A stretch of DNA of 62,423 nucleotides from Anaerolineae bacterium (GTDB lineage: Bacteria > Chloroflexota > Anaerolineae > Anaerolineales > Anaerolineaceae). The stretch spans positions 1-62,423 of the forward strand of contig JABLWW010000018.1 of assembly GCA_013178295.1 (NCBI GenBank), given 5' to 3'. Under the pieces are notes generated by a model. That model was given only the letters and a program-made list of their open reading frames with translations. It made no database searches and had not been told where the DNA came from. This document shows positions 26,451 to 35,396 of this stretch, one piece after another. The translations under genes were made by a program, and so were the position numbers. Numbering within the stretch: the stretch's first letter is position 1; each line of letters opens with the position of its first letter.

Positions 26451-28699
26451 ACCAATGTCTCCTCTCGCAGTTTGAGCTGTGACAGGGCAATTTCTCGGTA
26501 AACCGCGCATTTGCGTAGCAGTTCCTCGTGGGTATCGGCGCACAGCAAACGCCCTTCATCCAGCACCAGAATCTGGTCGGCGTCCTTGATGGTGGCGACA
26601 CGTTGTGAAACGATGATGACCGTACTGCCGCGCACGCTCTGTTTGAGCGCACGGCGCAGGCGGGCGTCGGTTTGGTAATCCAGTGCCGAAAAGCTGTCAT
26701 CGAAGATGTAAATCGGCGGACGTTTTGCCAGCGCGCGGGCAATACTCAGCCGCTGGCGCTGACCGCCGGAAAAGTTGACCCCACCCTGCGATACCGGCGT
26801 TGTCAGCCCATCGGGTTGGGTAAGGATAAAATCGGCCGCCTGTGCGGTTTCCAGCGCCTGCCGCAGGGTTTCCTCGGCGGCATCTTCGGCGGCATAGCGC
26901 AGGTTGCTTTCCACCGTCCCGCTGAACAGGTTGCTTTGCTGCGGGACATAGCCAATTTTGTCGCGCAGGTCGCTCAGACGCACCTGGCGGATGTCCACCC
27001 CGTCCATGTAAATGGCACCTTCGGTAACATCATAGAAACGCAGAATCAGGTTGACCAGTGTGGACTTCCCGGAGCCGGTGGTGCCGATGATGCCCACCGT
27101 TTGACCGGCGGGAATGGTGAAGGTAAGGTTGTGTAAAACATCTTCTTCGGCGTCAGGGTAGCGGAAAGAGACCTGCCGAAACTCGATGCGCCCGCGAAAG
27201 GGTTCGGGGAAGGTTTTGGGGTGTGGCGGGTCGAGAATGGTTAAATTGGTCTCCAACACATCTGCCACGCGGTTGGCAGCCACCCCGGCGCGCGGCAGCA
27301 AAATGAACAACATGGAAAGCATCATGAAGGCAAAGACAATCTGCATGGCATATTGCATGAACGCCATCATATCGCCGACCTGCAGCCGCATTTGCGCTAC
27401 CTGCTGCCCGCCAGCCCAGATGATGAGCACCGAAAGACCGTTCATCAGCAGCATCATCAGCGGCATCATGGCAACAAAAGTGCGGTTGACAAACAGCGTG
27501 GTCTGCGTCAGTTCGCGGTTCGCCCGATCGAAGCGCTGGGTCTCATACGTCTCGCGGTTGAAGGCGCGCACCACCATCATGCCGGAGAGGTTCTCGCGGG
27601 CAATCAGGTTCAGGCGGTCCATCAGCGCCTGAATGATCCTGAAGCGCGGCGTAACAATGCTGAAGATGGTTGTGACGATCCCAAGCAGGACAATCACCGC
27701 CAGCGCAATGACCCACCACATCGAGGCGCTTTTGGTGAGAGCGCGCAGGATGCCGCCGATGCCGATAATTGGGGCGTAAATGACCATCCGCATCATGATC
27801 ATGACGGCAATCTGAATCTGGCTGATGTCGTTGGTGGAACGGGTGATGAGTGAAGCGATGGAGAAGCGCTCCAACTCGGCGCTTGAGAAGCGCATCACCT
27901 TTTCAAAGAGAAAACGACGCAGGTCGCGCGCCAGCCCGGCGGCCGTACGCGCCGAAAGAAAACCGACGGTAATGGTGGCAATTGCGGATACCAGTGCAAT
28001 GAGCAGCATCTGCCCGCCAACGCGCAGGATGTAAGTGTTTTGCAGACGCAGGGTGTCCATGCCCAGCGCCTCGTATTCGGCTTTGACCGCCCGCGCGGCC
28101 GCCTGCGTAAGCGCTTTTTCGCCGCCAATTGCTGCGAAGCGCTCGCGAACGGCGGAGCGGATTTGCATCCGCTGGGCTTCGGGCAGACGGCTGAGCAGCG
28201 CAAAAACATCCGCACCGGGGGGGAGTTTGGAAGGATCAAAATTGCCCATGGAAGGCAGCAGGGCGCTTGATGCCGCTGGATTGGTCATCATCTGTTCGAT
28301 TCCCGTGACGATGACCAGGCTTTCCCCCATGAATGGGGTGAGCTGTTGCGCGGCGGTGGCGCCGCTATCCTGCAGGATATAGAGCGGCTGTTCTGCCAGC
28401 GCCGGGTATTGGGCACGGTAAGTTTCAACATTCGGCGTTGTATTGTCTATTTGCCGGTAATACATCTGCATCATTGCCTGTTCATCTTTGTTCAGAAAAA
28501 GCAGCAGATGTTCAAAAGTATTTTGCCGCAGCGCCTGTGGAACAGTGCTTTCCACACCGCCTTGCTGGATGCCGATATTGATGATGTGCGACATGTAATC
28601 AGGCAGTGCCAGATCGGCGTTTGCCTGAAGAAACAACAAGACAATATTGAGCAGGATGAAAGGTAAAAAGGGTTTGAGATACTTCAGAATACGTAGCAT
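26447..28699 (-). CDS. ABC exporter subunit A (degenerate Walker B, large ectodomain)
   Basis: A 750-aa half-transporter. Between TM1 and TM2 there is an insertion of roughly 170 residues (QQGGVESTVPQ... to about residue 215), probably extracytoplasmic, as seen in a MarR-linked exporter group common in Firmicutes. ATPase motifs: Walker A GTTGSGKSTLV, signature FSGGQRQRLSIARA (canonical) and Walker B IYIFDDSFSALD with Asp in place of the catalytic Glu. So this chain carries the degenerate Walker B and subunit B the degenerate signature; both fall in the same composite site, as in TM287/288. The start is ATG 28699, with TTGGAG upstream and no overlap with marR. Likely substrates are drugs or lipophilic compounds. 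Confidence 0.92.
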   Translation of the reverse strand: MLRILKYLKPFLPFILLNIVLLFLQANADLALPDYMSHIINIGIQQGGVESTVPQALRQNTFEHLLLFLNKDEQAMMQMYYRQIDNTTPNVETYRAQYPALAEQPLYILQDSGATAAQQLTPFMGESLVIVTGIEQMMTNPAASSALLPSMGNFDPSKLPPGADVFALLSRLPEAQRMQIRSAVRERFAAIGGEKALTQAAARAVKAEYEALGMDTLRLQNTYILRVGGQMLLIALVSAIATITVGFLSARTAAGLARDLRRFLFEKVMRFSSAELERFSIASLITRSTNDISQIQIAVMIMMRMVIYAPIIGIGGILRALTKSASMWWVIALAVIVLLGIVTTIFSIVTPRFRIIQALMDRLNLIARENLSGMMVVRAFNRETYETQRFDRANRELTQTTLFVNRTFVAMMPLMMLLMNGLSVLIIWAGGQQVAQMRLQVGDMMAFMQYAMQIVFAFMMLSMLFILLPRAGVAANRVADVLETNLTILDPPHPKTFPEPFRGRIEFRQVSFRYPDAEEDVLHNLTFTIPAGQTVGIIGTTGSGKSTLVNLILRFYDVTEGAIYMDGVDIRQVRLSDLRDKIGYVPQQSNLFSGTVESNLRYAAEDAAEETLRQALETAQAADFILTQPDGLTTPVSQGGVNFSGGQRQRLSIARALAKRPPIYIFDDSFSALDYQTDARLRRALKQSVRGSTVIIVSQRVATIKDADQILVLDEGRLLCADTHEELLRKCAVYREIALSQLKLREETLV

Positions 28700-28724
28700 G
28701 ATACGGAATACTCCAATGGATGCT

Positions 28725-29168
28725 TCAATGCAAATTGGTCGTCTTTTCAATCAAGATGTGCAGCGCCTCGCTGACCTTTTGGCGTTCTTCATCGTTGAGC
28801 CGCTCAATCAGGGTCTGTATCCAGCGCTGGCGCGCCTGCAAGCCTTCTTGCAAAATGCGCTGACCTTTTTCGCTCAGGGCGAGCTGTTTATTGCGCCGAT
28901 CTTGCGGATGTTCGCTGCGGATGACCAGACCCTGTTGCACCAGCCGGTCAAGCAGCTGGCTGGAAGCGGCGCTGGTGATCCCTAGCTCGTCGCTGATGCT
29001 CGAGATGTTGCAATCATCACGGTAGTGAATCTGGCGCAGCGCCATCATTTGCGACATGGACAGCCCCTGACTTTTTGCATAGCGCCAGAAATCATGCATG
29101 GACAGACGCATCAATTGCTCAATCGCTTTTCTAAATGTCTCTAGACAGGTTTCCATTGAGACGCTCAT
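28725..29168 (-). CDS. MarR family transcriptional regulator
   Basis: A 147-aa winged-helix protein: ISSISDELGITSAASSQLLDRLVQQGLV is the recognition helix region and HPQDRRNKQLALSEKG the wing, with helical dimerisation ends. It is the first gene of the minus-strand unit with the two ABC exporter genes (25 bp to the first), and a nested palindromic AT-rich region lies directly upstream. It most likely represses its own operon and is released by the compounds the exporter removes (inference from the family). Confidence 0.93.
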   Translation of the reverse strand: MSVSMETCLETFRKAIEQLMRLSMHDFWRYAKSQGLSMSQMMALRQIHYRDDCNISSISDELGITSAASSQLLDRLVQQGLVIRSEHPQDRRNKQLALSEKGQRILQEGLQARQRWIQTLIERLNDEERQKVSEALHILIEKTTNLH

Positions 29169-29175
29169 CTTGTTA

Positions 29176-29224
29176 GTTACCTAAATATTTAATAGGGCTT
29201 ATATATTAAATTTGTTTTGGTAAC
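29176..29224. promoter_or_regulatory. Nested inverted repeats upstream of marR
   Basis: GTTACC (29176-29181) pairs with GGTAAC (29219-29224), and inside it ATTTAAT (29187-29193) pairs with ATTAAAT (29205-29211). The region starts 8 bp upstream of the marR start codon, is very AT-rich and lies between divergent genes, the expected place and form for a MarR dimer operator. Confidence 0.6.
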
Positions 29225-29311
29225 TTGTCAAGACAAAAGCGACAGAGAATGTTTGGGTACGGGTATATAATCAAAAAAAGATTTTGTTGCGATACAGAAA
29301 GCTGGTGCATT

Positions 29312-30733
29312 ATGAAGAAAATCCTTGTGTTTCTTCTGCTGCTTTTTCTGCTGATACCCCCTTCGGCGGTGTTGGCGGATGTTGCCCCGCCGTATTTTCC
29401 GCCGGGCGCCAACCCGCAGCCGGGTGCTGAGGCAACGCAGGTGCGCATGGTGGCCGAAACGGTGCTGATAGAGGTACAAAATGATACCCGACCGGGGAGT
29501 CTGGCAAGCGCACGCATCCGCGCCGATTTCACCATGCACAACCTGGGCGGTGTGGATGAGCAACTGGCGGTGCGCTTTCCCATCAGCGCCAGCAATGGGC
29601 GCGGCGAGTTTCCGGAAATTACCGACATGGTCATCACGGTCAATGGCAGGCAAGTTAACTGGCGGCGGGCAAACTATCCGGCGTTGCGCTACGCCGACGT
29701 GCTGCTTCCCTGGGCGGAGTTTGATGTGCAATTCCCTGCCGCAAAGGACACACTGATTCAGGTGGCGTATACTCTAAAGGGGACGGGCTATCCGCCTTAC
29801 ACAGCCTTCTATTATGTTTTGGAGACTGGCGCGGGGTGGAAGGGCAGCATTGGCAGTGCCGACATCATCCTGCGGCTTCCCTATGCAGCCACCCCGCAGA
29901 ATGTCGTCCTGGATATGCAGATTGGCTGGGCTTCTACCACCCCCGGCGCCGTTTTTGAAGGCAACGAAGCGCGCTGGCATTTTGAGGATTTTGAGCCTGG
30001 CGAAGATGGTCTTGTGCAGAACATGGAATTTGTCCTGGTCACGCCGGCTGCCTGGCAGGCGGTGCTCAAAGCGCAGCAAGAGACAAACCGCAACCCCGGC
30101 GACGGCGAAGCCTGGGGGCGGCTGGGCAGGGCGTATAAGCAGATTTTCTTTGTGAACAAGGGTTACCGTGAGGATGACGGTGGACGCGAGCTTTACGATT
30201 TGAGCCTCAAAGCATACCAAAAATGCCTTGAAATTCTGCCGGGCGATGCCCAGTGGCACGCCGGTTTTGCCGATTTACTGGTGAGCAAGTCGTACTGGGA
30301 ATCCTGGGGGCAGGGACCAACCACAGTGACCTTGCGGGGGATAGAGGAAATCCACACTGCGCTGCAACTGGCGCCCAATGATCCCAAAGTGCGCGAAATT
30401 GCCGCCAGCATCTCTTCCATGTTCCCGGAGGCGATGCTGGAGGTGGAAGACGGCTACGATTTTCCCTGGCTGACACAGACGCCGGTGTTCTCTCTGCCCA
30501 CGCAGACGCCTGTGATGGTCTTTACGCCATCAGCGACCAGCACACCCGAAGCAGCAACGCCTACAGACACACCTGCACCGTCGGCTTCCGACACGCCTGC
30601 TGTGGTAGTAACATCCCCGGTCACGCCGCCGCCTTCAAAATCGCCGCTTTGCGCCTCGGCGGCGCTTGTCCCCGCTGTGGCGGTTATCGGAGGGATGGCG
30701 AGCGCGCTGCACCGCAGGCGGCGCGGCAGGTAG
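29312..30733 (+). CDS. Secreted protein with Ser/Thr/Pro-rich stalk and C-terminal anchor
   Basis: A 473-aa protein. A signal peptide (residues 1-22, MKKILVFLLLLFLLIPPS, cleaved near VLA-DV) is followed by a beta-rich domain of unknown family (about 25-245; DVAPPYFPPGANPQPG, FTMHNLGGVDEQLAVRFP), a TPR-like helical part (about 270-370; PGDGEAWGRLGRAYKQ) and a Thr/Pro-rich stalk (about 385-445). The end reads SKSPLCASAALVPAVAVIGG then ALHRRRRGR: a short motif, a hydrophobic helix and a basic tail, the layout of a sorting or membrane-anchor signal. The start is ATG 29312 because the signal peptide begins there; the frame is open from 29225. Function unknown. Confidence 0.85.
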   Translation: MKKILVFLLLLFLLIPPSAVLADVAPPYFPPGANPQPGAEATQVRMVAETVLIEVQNDTRPGSLASARIRADFTMHNLGGVDEQLAVRFPISASNGRGEFPEITDMVITVNGRQVNWRRANYPALRYADVLLPWAEFDVQFPAAKDTLIQVAYTLKGTGYPPYTAFYYVLETGAGWKGSIGSADIILRLPYAATPQNVVLDMQIGWASTTPGAVFEGNEARWHFEDFEPGEDGLVQNMEFVLVTPAAWQAVLKAQQETNRNPGDGEAWGRLGRAYKQIFFVNKGYREDDGGRELYDLSLKAYQKCLEILPGDAQWHAGFADLLVSKSYWESWGQGPTTVTLRGIEEIHTALQLAPNDPKVREIAASISSMFPEAMLEVEDGYDFPWLTQTPVFSLPTQTPVMVFTPSATSTPEAATPTDTPAPSASDTPAVVVTSPVTPPPSKSPLCASAALVPAVAVIGGMASALHRRRRGR

Positions 30734-30762
30734 GTTGGGACGCAGGCGCTGTCCTGGATCAG

Positions 30763-31695
30763 CTATTCGGACGCCCGGTTGACCTCAATGGTGATATGGG
30801 CGAGATGCGGAATGTCCGTCAAAAGGGTTTTGTAATACCCGGCTGGCTGGGGGTGCGGCGTTTCAAGCGCAATCTCCGCGGCAAGGTACTGACTGTCCAG
30901 GTGCCAGAGATGCAGATCAGTGACGCGGCTTTGCCCCTCGTTTTGCAGGATGGCGTAGATGCGGTTGGCGGTCTGTGAGTCGGCGCGGCTGTCGAGCAGG
31001 ATAGCGGCGGTGGGTTTGATCAGGTCGAGCGACCAGCGGGTGATGACCGCCGCGCCAGCCAATCCCATGAGCGCGTCCATCCATACCCATCCGAACACCT
31101 TGCCCGTCGTCAGGGCAAAGATTGCCAGCAGTGAGGTGAGCGCATCTGCCAGCACGTGCAGATAGGCTGCCCGCAGGTTATGGTCGTGATGCAGGTGTGT
31201 GTGGTGCGCTTCGTCGTGGCTGGAAGATAGGTGCGCGTGTTTGCCGCCGGTCAGCAGGAACGCGCTGAGCAGGTTGACCAGCAGCCCCAGCACGGCAACC
31301 AGGATCGCTTCGTCAAATTGAATGGTGCGCGGGTTGAACAGCCGCCCAATCGATTCGGATGCCATCAGCAGGGCAACCACCAAAAGCACAACAGCACTGG
31401 TATATCCGCCCAAAACGCTCACTTTTCCGCTGCCAAAGGTGAACCTGGGATTATGAGCGTTGCGACGCGAGAAAACGTATGCAAACAGCGAGATGCCCAG
31501 CGCTCCGGCGTGTGTGCCCATGTGCCAGCCGTCTGCCAGCAGCGCCATTGACCCGAATTTCCAACCGGCGGCGATCTCGATGATCATCATTATCAGGGTG
31601 AGCAGGACAACATGCCGCGTTCTGCGCTCGTTTTGGACGTCTGTGCTGCCGAAATGATGGGTATGGGCTGGGGTGTTGTTGGATGAGAAAGACAT
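30763..31695 (-). CDS. DmeF/CzcD-like cation diffusion facilitator
   Basis: About 310 aa, six membrane helices. TM2 carries HxxxH (ADGWHMGTHAG) and TM5 HxxxD (LHVLADALTS), with a histidine-rich cytoplasmic loop between TM4 and TM5 (GGKHAHLSSSHDEAHHTHLHHDH) and a His-rich N-terminus. This combination fits the DmeF branch, which exports Co(II)/Ni(II); the substrate is inferred. It is distinct from the HxxxD/HxxxD facilitator at 23.3-24.2 kb. The ATG at 31693-31695 is chosen; an upstream ATG at 31731 would overlap the DUF1786 gene by 16 bp. Confidence 0.88.
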   Translation of the reverse strand: MSFSSNNTPAHTHHFGSTDVQNERRTRHVVLLTLIMMIIEIAAGWKFGSMALLADGWHMGTHAGALGISLFAYVFSRRNAHNPRFTFGSGKVSVLGGYTSAVVLLVVALLMASESIGRLFNPRTIQFDEAILVAVLGLLVNLLSAFLLTGGKHAHLSSSHDEAHHTHLHHDHNLRAAYLHVLADALTSLLAIFALTTGKVFGWVWMDALMGLAGAAVITRWSLDLIKPTAAILLDSRADSQTANRIYAILQNEGQSRVTDLHLWHLDSQYLAAEIALETPHPQPAGYYKTLLTDIPHLAHITIEVNRASE

Positions 31696-31715
31696 ATTTG
31701 CTGCGGGGTCAGTGG

Positions 31716-32861
31716 TCAGTCTGCGTCCCATGGGGCGCGCTGGTTGGCGTGGGGGCTGGTCAGCGCAGGGCAGATGTGTTCGTACAAGCTGGGGATGAGA
31801 TCGGCGGTGGCAGCCAGCAGACCAAAACAGCCGGTGATCATCATATCGCCGAAGGGGGCGGCAAAATACGGGCGCAGAGCCGAGTCGGCCATCAGCGAGC
31901 GGCGCGGTCCGGTAACTGCTACACCGTAATCATCAGCGGGGAAGCCCAGCGGCTGGTCATGGTAGATGAGCGCGCCGTGCCCCTGGTCGCCAAAGACATG
32001 GGCGTGCGTCAGACTGCCGTCTGCCAGCGAGATCAGCAGGCGGTCGAGTTTGGCGCAATCGAGAAAGCCGGTGTGGTGTTCAAAAAGACCCTCGATGCCC
32101 GTCGGACCGAGACGGAAGGCGAGCGTGTGGAAGTTGCCGACGTTGGCAATCATCACGCGCTGTCGTGTGCGGATGCGCGGGTCAAACGTGGCGCCCAGCA
32201 CGGCGGCGGGGGCGGTGTCCATCACCACCAGCGGAAAATCCAGCGCCCCAGCCGAGCGCGCCACTGCCTGCAGACGGGTCATATCAGCTGGGATGTCATT
32301 TGACAAAAAGGCAAAGGCGCTCAGGCGGTTGGATGTGCGGATTTGCCGGTCAAGGTAGTCAAAGCGGAACTGACGGTCAGAGTAATCGGGTGGCGAATTG
32401 CCATGATCAAATACTGCCACAGCCGCAGCGGCAAGGTCAGACAGCGAAATGCCAAAAAGCTCGAAGGCGGCGGCGATAGCGGCAAAGTCAAAATCTTTCA
32501 TTTCGATGTGCACGACGGACGAGGGCAAACGGGCGGCTTCGTCCTCGCTGATCACGGTTACACCGCTGGCGCGCACTGCGTCCAGGTCATCGTTGAAGCT
32601 GCGGGCGGCGTCGGGTGTGGCATAGAGTGGCAAAGCGGCGCGCAGGTGGTCTTCGGCTGCCCACTGGCTCGGTCCGCCGCCCATGATGACCCCGCTGAGC
32701 AGGACGGGTTGACCGCGCTGCGTGGCTTGCTGGATGCGCCGCCGCACCATCATGGTGGGAGAGGGGAGAATCAGTTTGTAGCCGTTTTCGACGCCTAACA
32801 GCGAATCGAAAAGGAAAATATCCTGTGTTCCGGTGCCAATATCAACGGTGAGAATTTTCAT
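31716..32861 (-). CDS. DUF1786 family ASKHA-fold protein
   Basis: A 381-aa protein. The N-terminal MKILTVDIGTGTQDIFLFD is an ASKHA phosphate-1 loop as in actin/Hsp70-type ATPases; later VSLADGSLTHAHVFGDQGHG and VAVTGPRR match the DUF1786 family, found mainly in archaea and anaerobes. Biochemical role unknown. The ATG at 32861 is preferred over the earlier frame start because AAGGAG lies 8 nt upstream. It may be cotranscribed with the DmeF-like gene that follows after about 20 bp. Confidence 0.82.
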   Translation of the reverse strand: MKILTVDIGTGTQDIFLFDSLLGVENGYKLILPSPTMMVRRRIQQATQRGQPVLLSGVIMGGGPSQWAAEDHLRAALPLYATPDAARSFNDDLDAVRASGVTVISEDEAARLPSSVVHIEMKDFDFAAIAAAFELFGISLSDLAAAAVAVFDHGNSPPDYSDRQFRFDYLDRQIRTSNRLSAFAFLSNDIPADMTRLQAVARSAGALDFPLVVMDTAPAAVLGATFDPRIRTRQRVMIANVGNFHTLAFRLGPTGIEGLFEHHTGFLDCAKLDRLLISLADGSLTHAHVFGDQGHGALIYHDQPLGFPADDYGVAVTGPRRSLMADSALRPYFAAPFGDMMITGCFGLLAATADLIPSLYEHICPALTSPHANQRAPWDAD

Positions 32862-32927
32862 GTTGTGCGCTCCTTGCTGCAAGAGTATATCAGATACCTG
32901 AAGAATTCTTCAACATGGCAGTTGTGC

Positions 32928-32962
32928 TATAATAACAGTATGACCGTATGACTTTTTGGAGG
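32928..32962 (+). promoter_or_regulatory. Promoter, direct repeat and RBS of toxin-antitoxin module 1
   Basis: An extended -10 (TGCTATAAT, 32925-32933) is followed by two direct copies GTATGAC (32938-32944 and 32946-32952; 8-bp period) and then GGAGG (32958-32962). The repeats overlap the start of transcription, as expected for autorepression by the AbrB-type antitoxin. Confidence 0.5.
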
Positions 32963-32967
32963 TTCTT

Positions 32968-33384
32968 GTGATCACGACCGTTCGAGTTCAGGAAAAAGGA
33001 CAGGTAACTATCCCTCAGCGGATTCGCCGTCAGCTTAATCTCAAAAGGGGTGATTTGGTGACCTTTGTTACTACAGAGCAGGGGGTTCTGATCAAAACGC
33101 TGGAGATGGCTATCGAAGAGTTATTTGAAGCTCTGCGCAAAAGTCTAGAAACCAGAGGCATACATCTGGAATCTGTGCTGGAGCGGGTTCAAACAACCAG
33201 AGCAGATGCGTTGACGCGTGAATTTGGGTTGACAATCTCAGAAACGGAGATGTTGTATCAGGCGCTGCAATTAAAAGCCCAATTGGCGGTTGAGACGATT
33301 CGTTCCAGCACCAAAAGTTTTGGGCTTGATCAGATAACGGATGAGGAAATCGAAGCTGAGATAAGAGCGGCGCGGAAACGATAA
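32968..33384 (+). CDS. AbrB/SpoVT-type antitoxin
   Basis: A 138-aa protein with a GTG start (32968) set by GGAGG 5 nt upstream; an in-frame TTG at 32956 sits on the ribosome-binding site. The N-terminal swapped-hairpin DNA-binding domain is classic (VQEKGQVTIPQRIRRQLNLKRGD, residues about 5-28). The long helical C-terminus (about 45-138) presumably holds the toxin. The PIN gene starts 3 bp after its stop. It should neutralise the toxin and repress the pair. Confidence 0.88.
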   Translation: MITTVRVQEKGQVTIPQRIRRQLNLKRGDLVTFVTTEQGVLIKTLEMAIEELFEALRKSLETRGIHLESVLERVQTTRADALTREFGLTISETEMLYQALQLKAQLAVETIRSSTKSFGLDQITDEEIEAEIRAARKR

Positions 33385-33387
33385 ACC

Positions 33388-33801
33388 ATGCTGGTTGTCA
33401 TTGATACGAATGTCTTGGTTTCAGCTTTGCTTCGGCAAAACAGCGCACCTGGAAAAATTTTGGATCTTGTTTTGAGCGGTACACTGCGGGTTGTATTAGA
33501 TATTCGCGTTCTCACAGAATATCAGAGTGTATTGCAACGTCCGAGATTTCAGCTGGCACCAGAGCAGGTCAAAGCTGTGTTGAACTTTATCAGCGTTTCG
33601 GGATGCTGGTTTGACAGCCAACCTTTACACATAGCAAAAGAAGATATTCCTGATATAGATGATTTACCATTTGCCGAGCTGGCGGTGAGCAGCGGCGCAG
33701 CTGCTTTAATCACCGGGAACGTCAAACATTACCCTTACTTGGGTAAATTCTCGGTCAAAGTTTTGACGCCCCAGATGTTTTTATCTGAATTTGATGTTTG
33801 A
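33388..33801 (+). CDS. PIN-domain ribonuclease toxin (TIGR00305 type)
   Basis: A 137-aa PIN protein: MLVVIDTNVLVSALL gives the first metal-binding Asp (Asp6), TEYQSVLQRP contains the conserved Glu, and DIDDLPFAELAVSSGAAALITGN supplies the further acidic residues, with TGN in place of the more usual TGD. Such toxins cleave RNA when the antitoxin is lost. It is adjacent to, and in order after, its antitoxin. It converges with the ferredoxin gene with no spacing at all (33801/33802). Confidence 0.9.
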   Translation: MLVVIDTNVLVSALLRQNSAPGKILDLVLSGTLRVVLDIRVLTEYQSVLQRPRFQLAPEQVKAVLNFISVSGCWFDSQPLHIAKEDIPDIDDLPFAELAVSSGAAALITGNVKHYPYLGKFSVKVLTPQMFLSEFDV

Positions 33802-34308
33802 TTAAACCTCAGACTGCTTGCGCCTCAGGCTGCGCACTTCCATGATCAGCGCTTTGGGCACGGCGATGGTGATGACGGCCGTGTGATCGTATTTTTCTGG
33901 GTTGACCACGCGCAGCACCCGCGCAGTGCACACCGCCTCTCCAGCGCGGTTCAGCCCATCAACAAGATCGCCTTTTTGAGGCAGTGGCAGATATTCGTAG
34001 GGAAGGGTTACCGTGCCTTCAGTCTCTGAGTAAGTGGCATCCACCACAAAAATCGCCTGACCGGGGCAGGCGGCAACGCACAGAGCGCACCCGCTGCACT
34101 TTTCTTCTTCCAAAACGGGTAGTTCGATGATATTCTCGCCAATGTGGATGGCACCTTTGGCGCAGGCGGTTTCGCAGGGGTTGCAGGGGATTTCCTGTGC
34201 GCACTCGATCACAACAACCGGGCCTTTTGCCAGACGTTCAGGGGTGGGAACCCCAGGCAGTTTTTGCAGTTCATCCTGACTGAGATAGCCGTTTTTTAGT
34301 AGCGCCAT
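33802..34308 (-). CDS. Double-cluster 4Fe-4S ferredoxin subunit
   Basis: A 168-aa protein. Two cysteine clusters lie at about 36-80: CAQEIPCNPCETAC and CSGCALCVAACPG, enough for two [4Fe-4S] centres. The C-terminal part is a small beta domain (PLPQKGDLVDGLNRAG). The ATG is at 34306-34308, overlapping the FAD subunit gene by 13 bp; the open frame upstream of it is antisense-like noise. It works with the FAD and 2Fe-2S subunits encoded before it. Confidence 0.9.
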   Translation of the reverse strand: MALLKNGYLSQDELQKLPGVPTPERLAKGPVVVIECAQEIPCNPCETACAKGAIHIGENIIELPVLEEEKCSGCALCVAACPGQAIFVVDATYSETEGTVTLPYEYLPLPQKGDLVDGLNRAGEAVCTARVLRVVNPEKYDHTAVITIAVPKALIMEVRSLRRKQSEV

Positions 34309-35396
34309 TTTCCGCCTCCAAATGCCAGTTGTTCTTTGATCTCTTTGCGTGCTTCGCCAAAGGGGCCTTCGCGTAGCTGATTCAGCCGTTTGCGGATGAC
34401 GGTTTTCTGTTCTTCCGCTGCAGCGGGAGAAAGATACCCCAGCGACTCGGCGGCGGCGACACCTGCCAGACGTCCCTCTTCGATGGCAGTGCTGGCTTCT
34501 TCGATGCCCGCCAGATCGCCAGCGATATATAATCCTGAGCGCGTGGTTTCCATATTTTCGTTGTGCAGCGGCATCCATCCGCCAAACTGCGGAATGTAGG
34601 TGAAATCTACCCCAGCCATCCACGCCAGTTCTGCTAGAGGCGAAAGTCCGCACGCCAGACAGATGACATCCACGTCCAATGTCCGCTCGCTGCCGGGAAT
34701 GGGCTTCCAGTTTTCATCCAGCGAGACGAGCACAGCTTGCTCAACCGTCTCTTTGCCCAGCGCTTCTTTGACGGTGGTCGAAACCAGGATGGGCACGCCG
34801 CGCCGCGCCACCTTGCTGGCGTGTACGGCATAGCCGCCGATGCGCGGGGCGGCTTCTACCAGCGCAACCACCTCGGCGCCTGCCTGAAGCAGCTGATAGC
34901 TGACAATCAGTCCGACATTGCCCGAACCGACCATGAGGATGCGTTTGCCGGGCAGAACGCGGTGGACGTTGACCAAGGTCTGAATGGCACCGGCGCCCAT
35001 CACACCTGCCAGAGTCCATCCGGGGAAGGCGAGGGCGTTTTCCACCGCACCGGTCGCCAGCAGCACCTTTTTGGGTTGCAGGTGCAGGTTGCGTTTGCCG
35101 TTCTGGATGATGCCCAGATCGAGGTTCTCAAAGATGCCCCACACCACCGAATTGAGCATGACCTCTGCGCCGCATTTTTCGACTTCATCAAGAAGCTGAT
35201 AGCCAATATCAATCCCGCGCACGCCAGCGTAGTGTTCTTTGGAGCCAAAGAATTTGTGAATTTGCTTGAAAAGCTGTCCGCCGGGTTTTTCGTTTTCGTC
35301 AATCAGCGTCACCTGCACACCGGCGCGGGCGGCTTCGATGGCTGCCGAAAGCCCCGCCGGTCCTGCGCCAACGATGGCAAATTCTGTCTCTCTCAT
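34296..35396 (-). CDS. FAD/NAD(P)-dependent oxidoreductase subunit
   Basis: A 366-aa flavoprotein of the pyridine-nucleotide-disulfide type. The FAD motif is FAIVGAGPAGLSAAIEAARAG, the second nucleotide motif ILMVGSGNVGLIVSYQLLQAG, and the C-terminal FAD contact GLYIAGDLAGIEEASTAIEEG. It resembles the alpha subunits of dye-linked proline/hydroxyproline dehydrogenases and of bacterial sarcosine-oxidase-like complexes. The start is ATG 35396, which overlaps the 2Fe-2S gene by ATGA. The catalytic amino-acid-oxidising (beta) subunit normally found with this trio is not in the window. Confidence 0.9.
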   Translation of the reverse strand: MRETEFAIVGAGPAGLSAAIEAARAGVQVTLIDENEKPGGQLFKQIHKFFGSKEHYAGVRGIDIGYQLLDEVEKCGAEVMLNSVVWGIFENLDLGIIQNGKRNLHLQPKKVLLATGAVENALAFPGWTLAGVMGAGAIQTLVNVHRVLPGKRILMVGSGNVGLIVSYQLLQAGAEVVALVEAAPRIGGYAVHASKVARRGVPILVSTTVKEALGKETVEQAVLVSLDENWKPIPGSERTLDVDVICLACGLSPLAELAWMAGVDFTYIPQFGGWMPLHNENMETTRSGLYIAGDLAGIEEASTAIEEGRLAGVAAAESLGYLSPAAAEEQKTVIRKRLNQLREGPFGEARKEIKEQLAFGGGKWRY

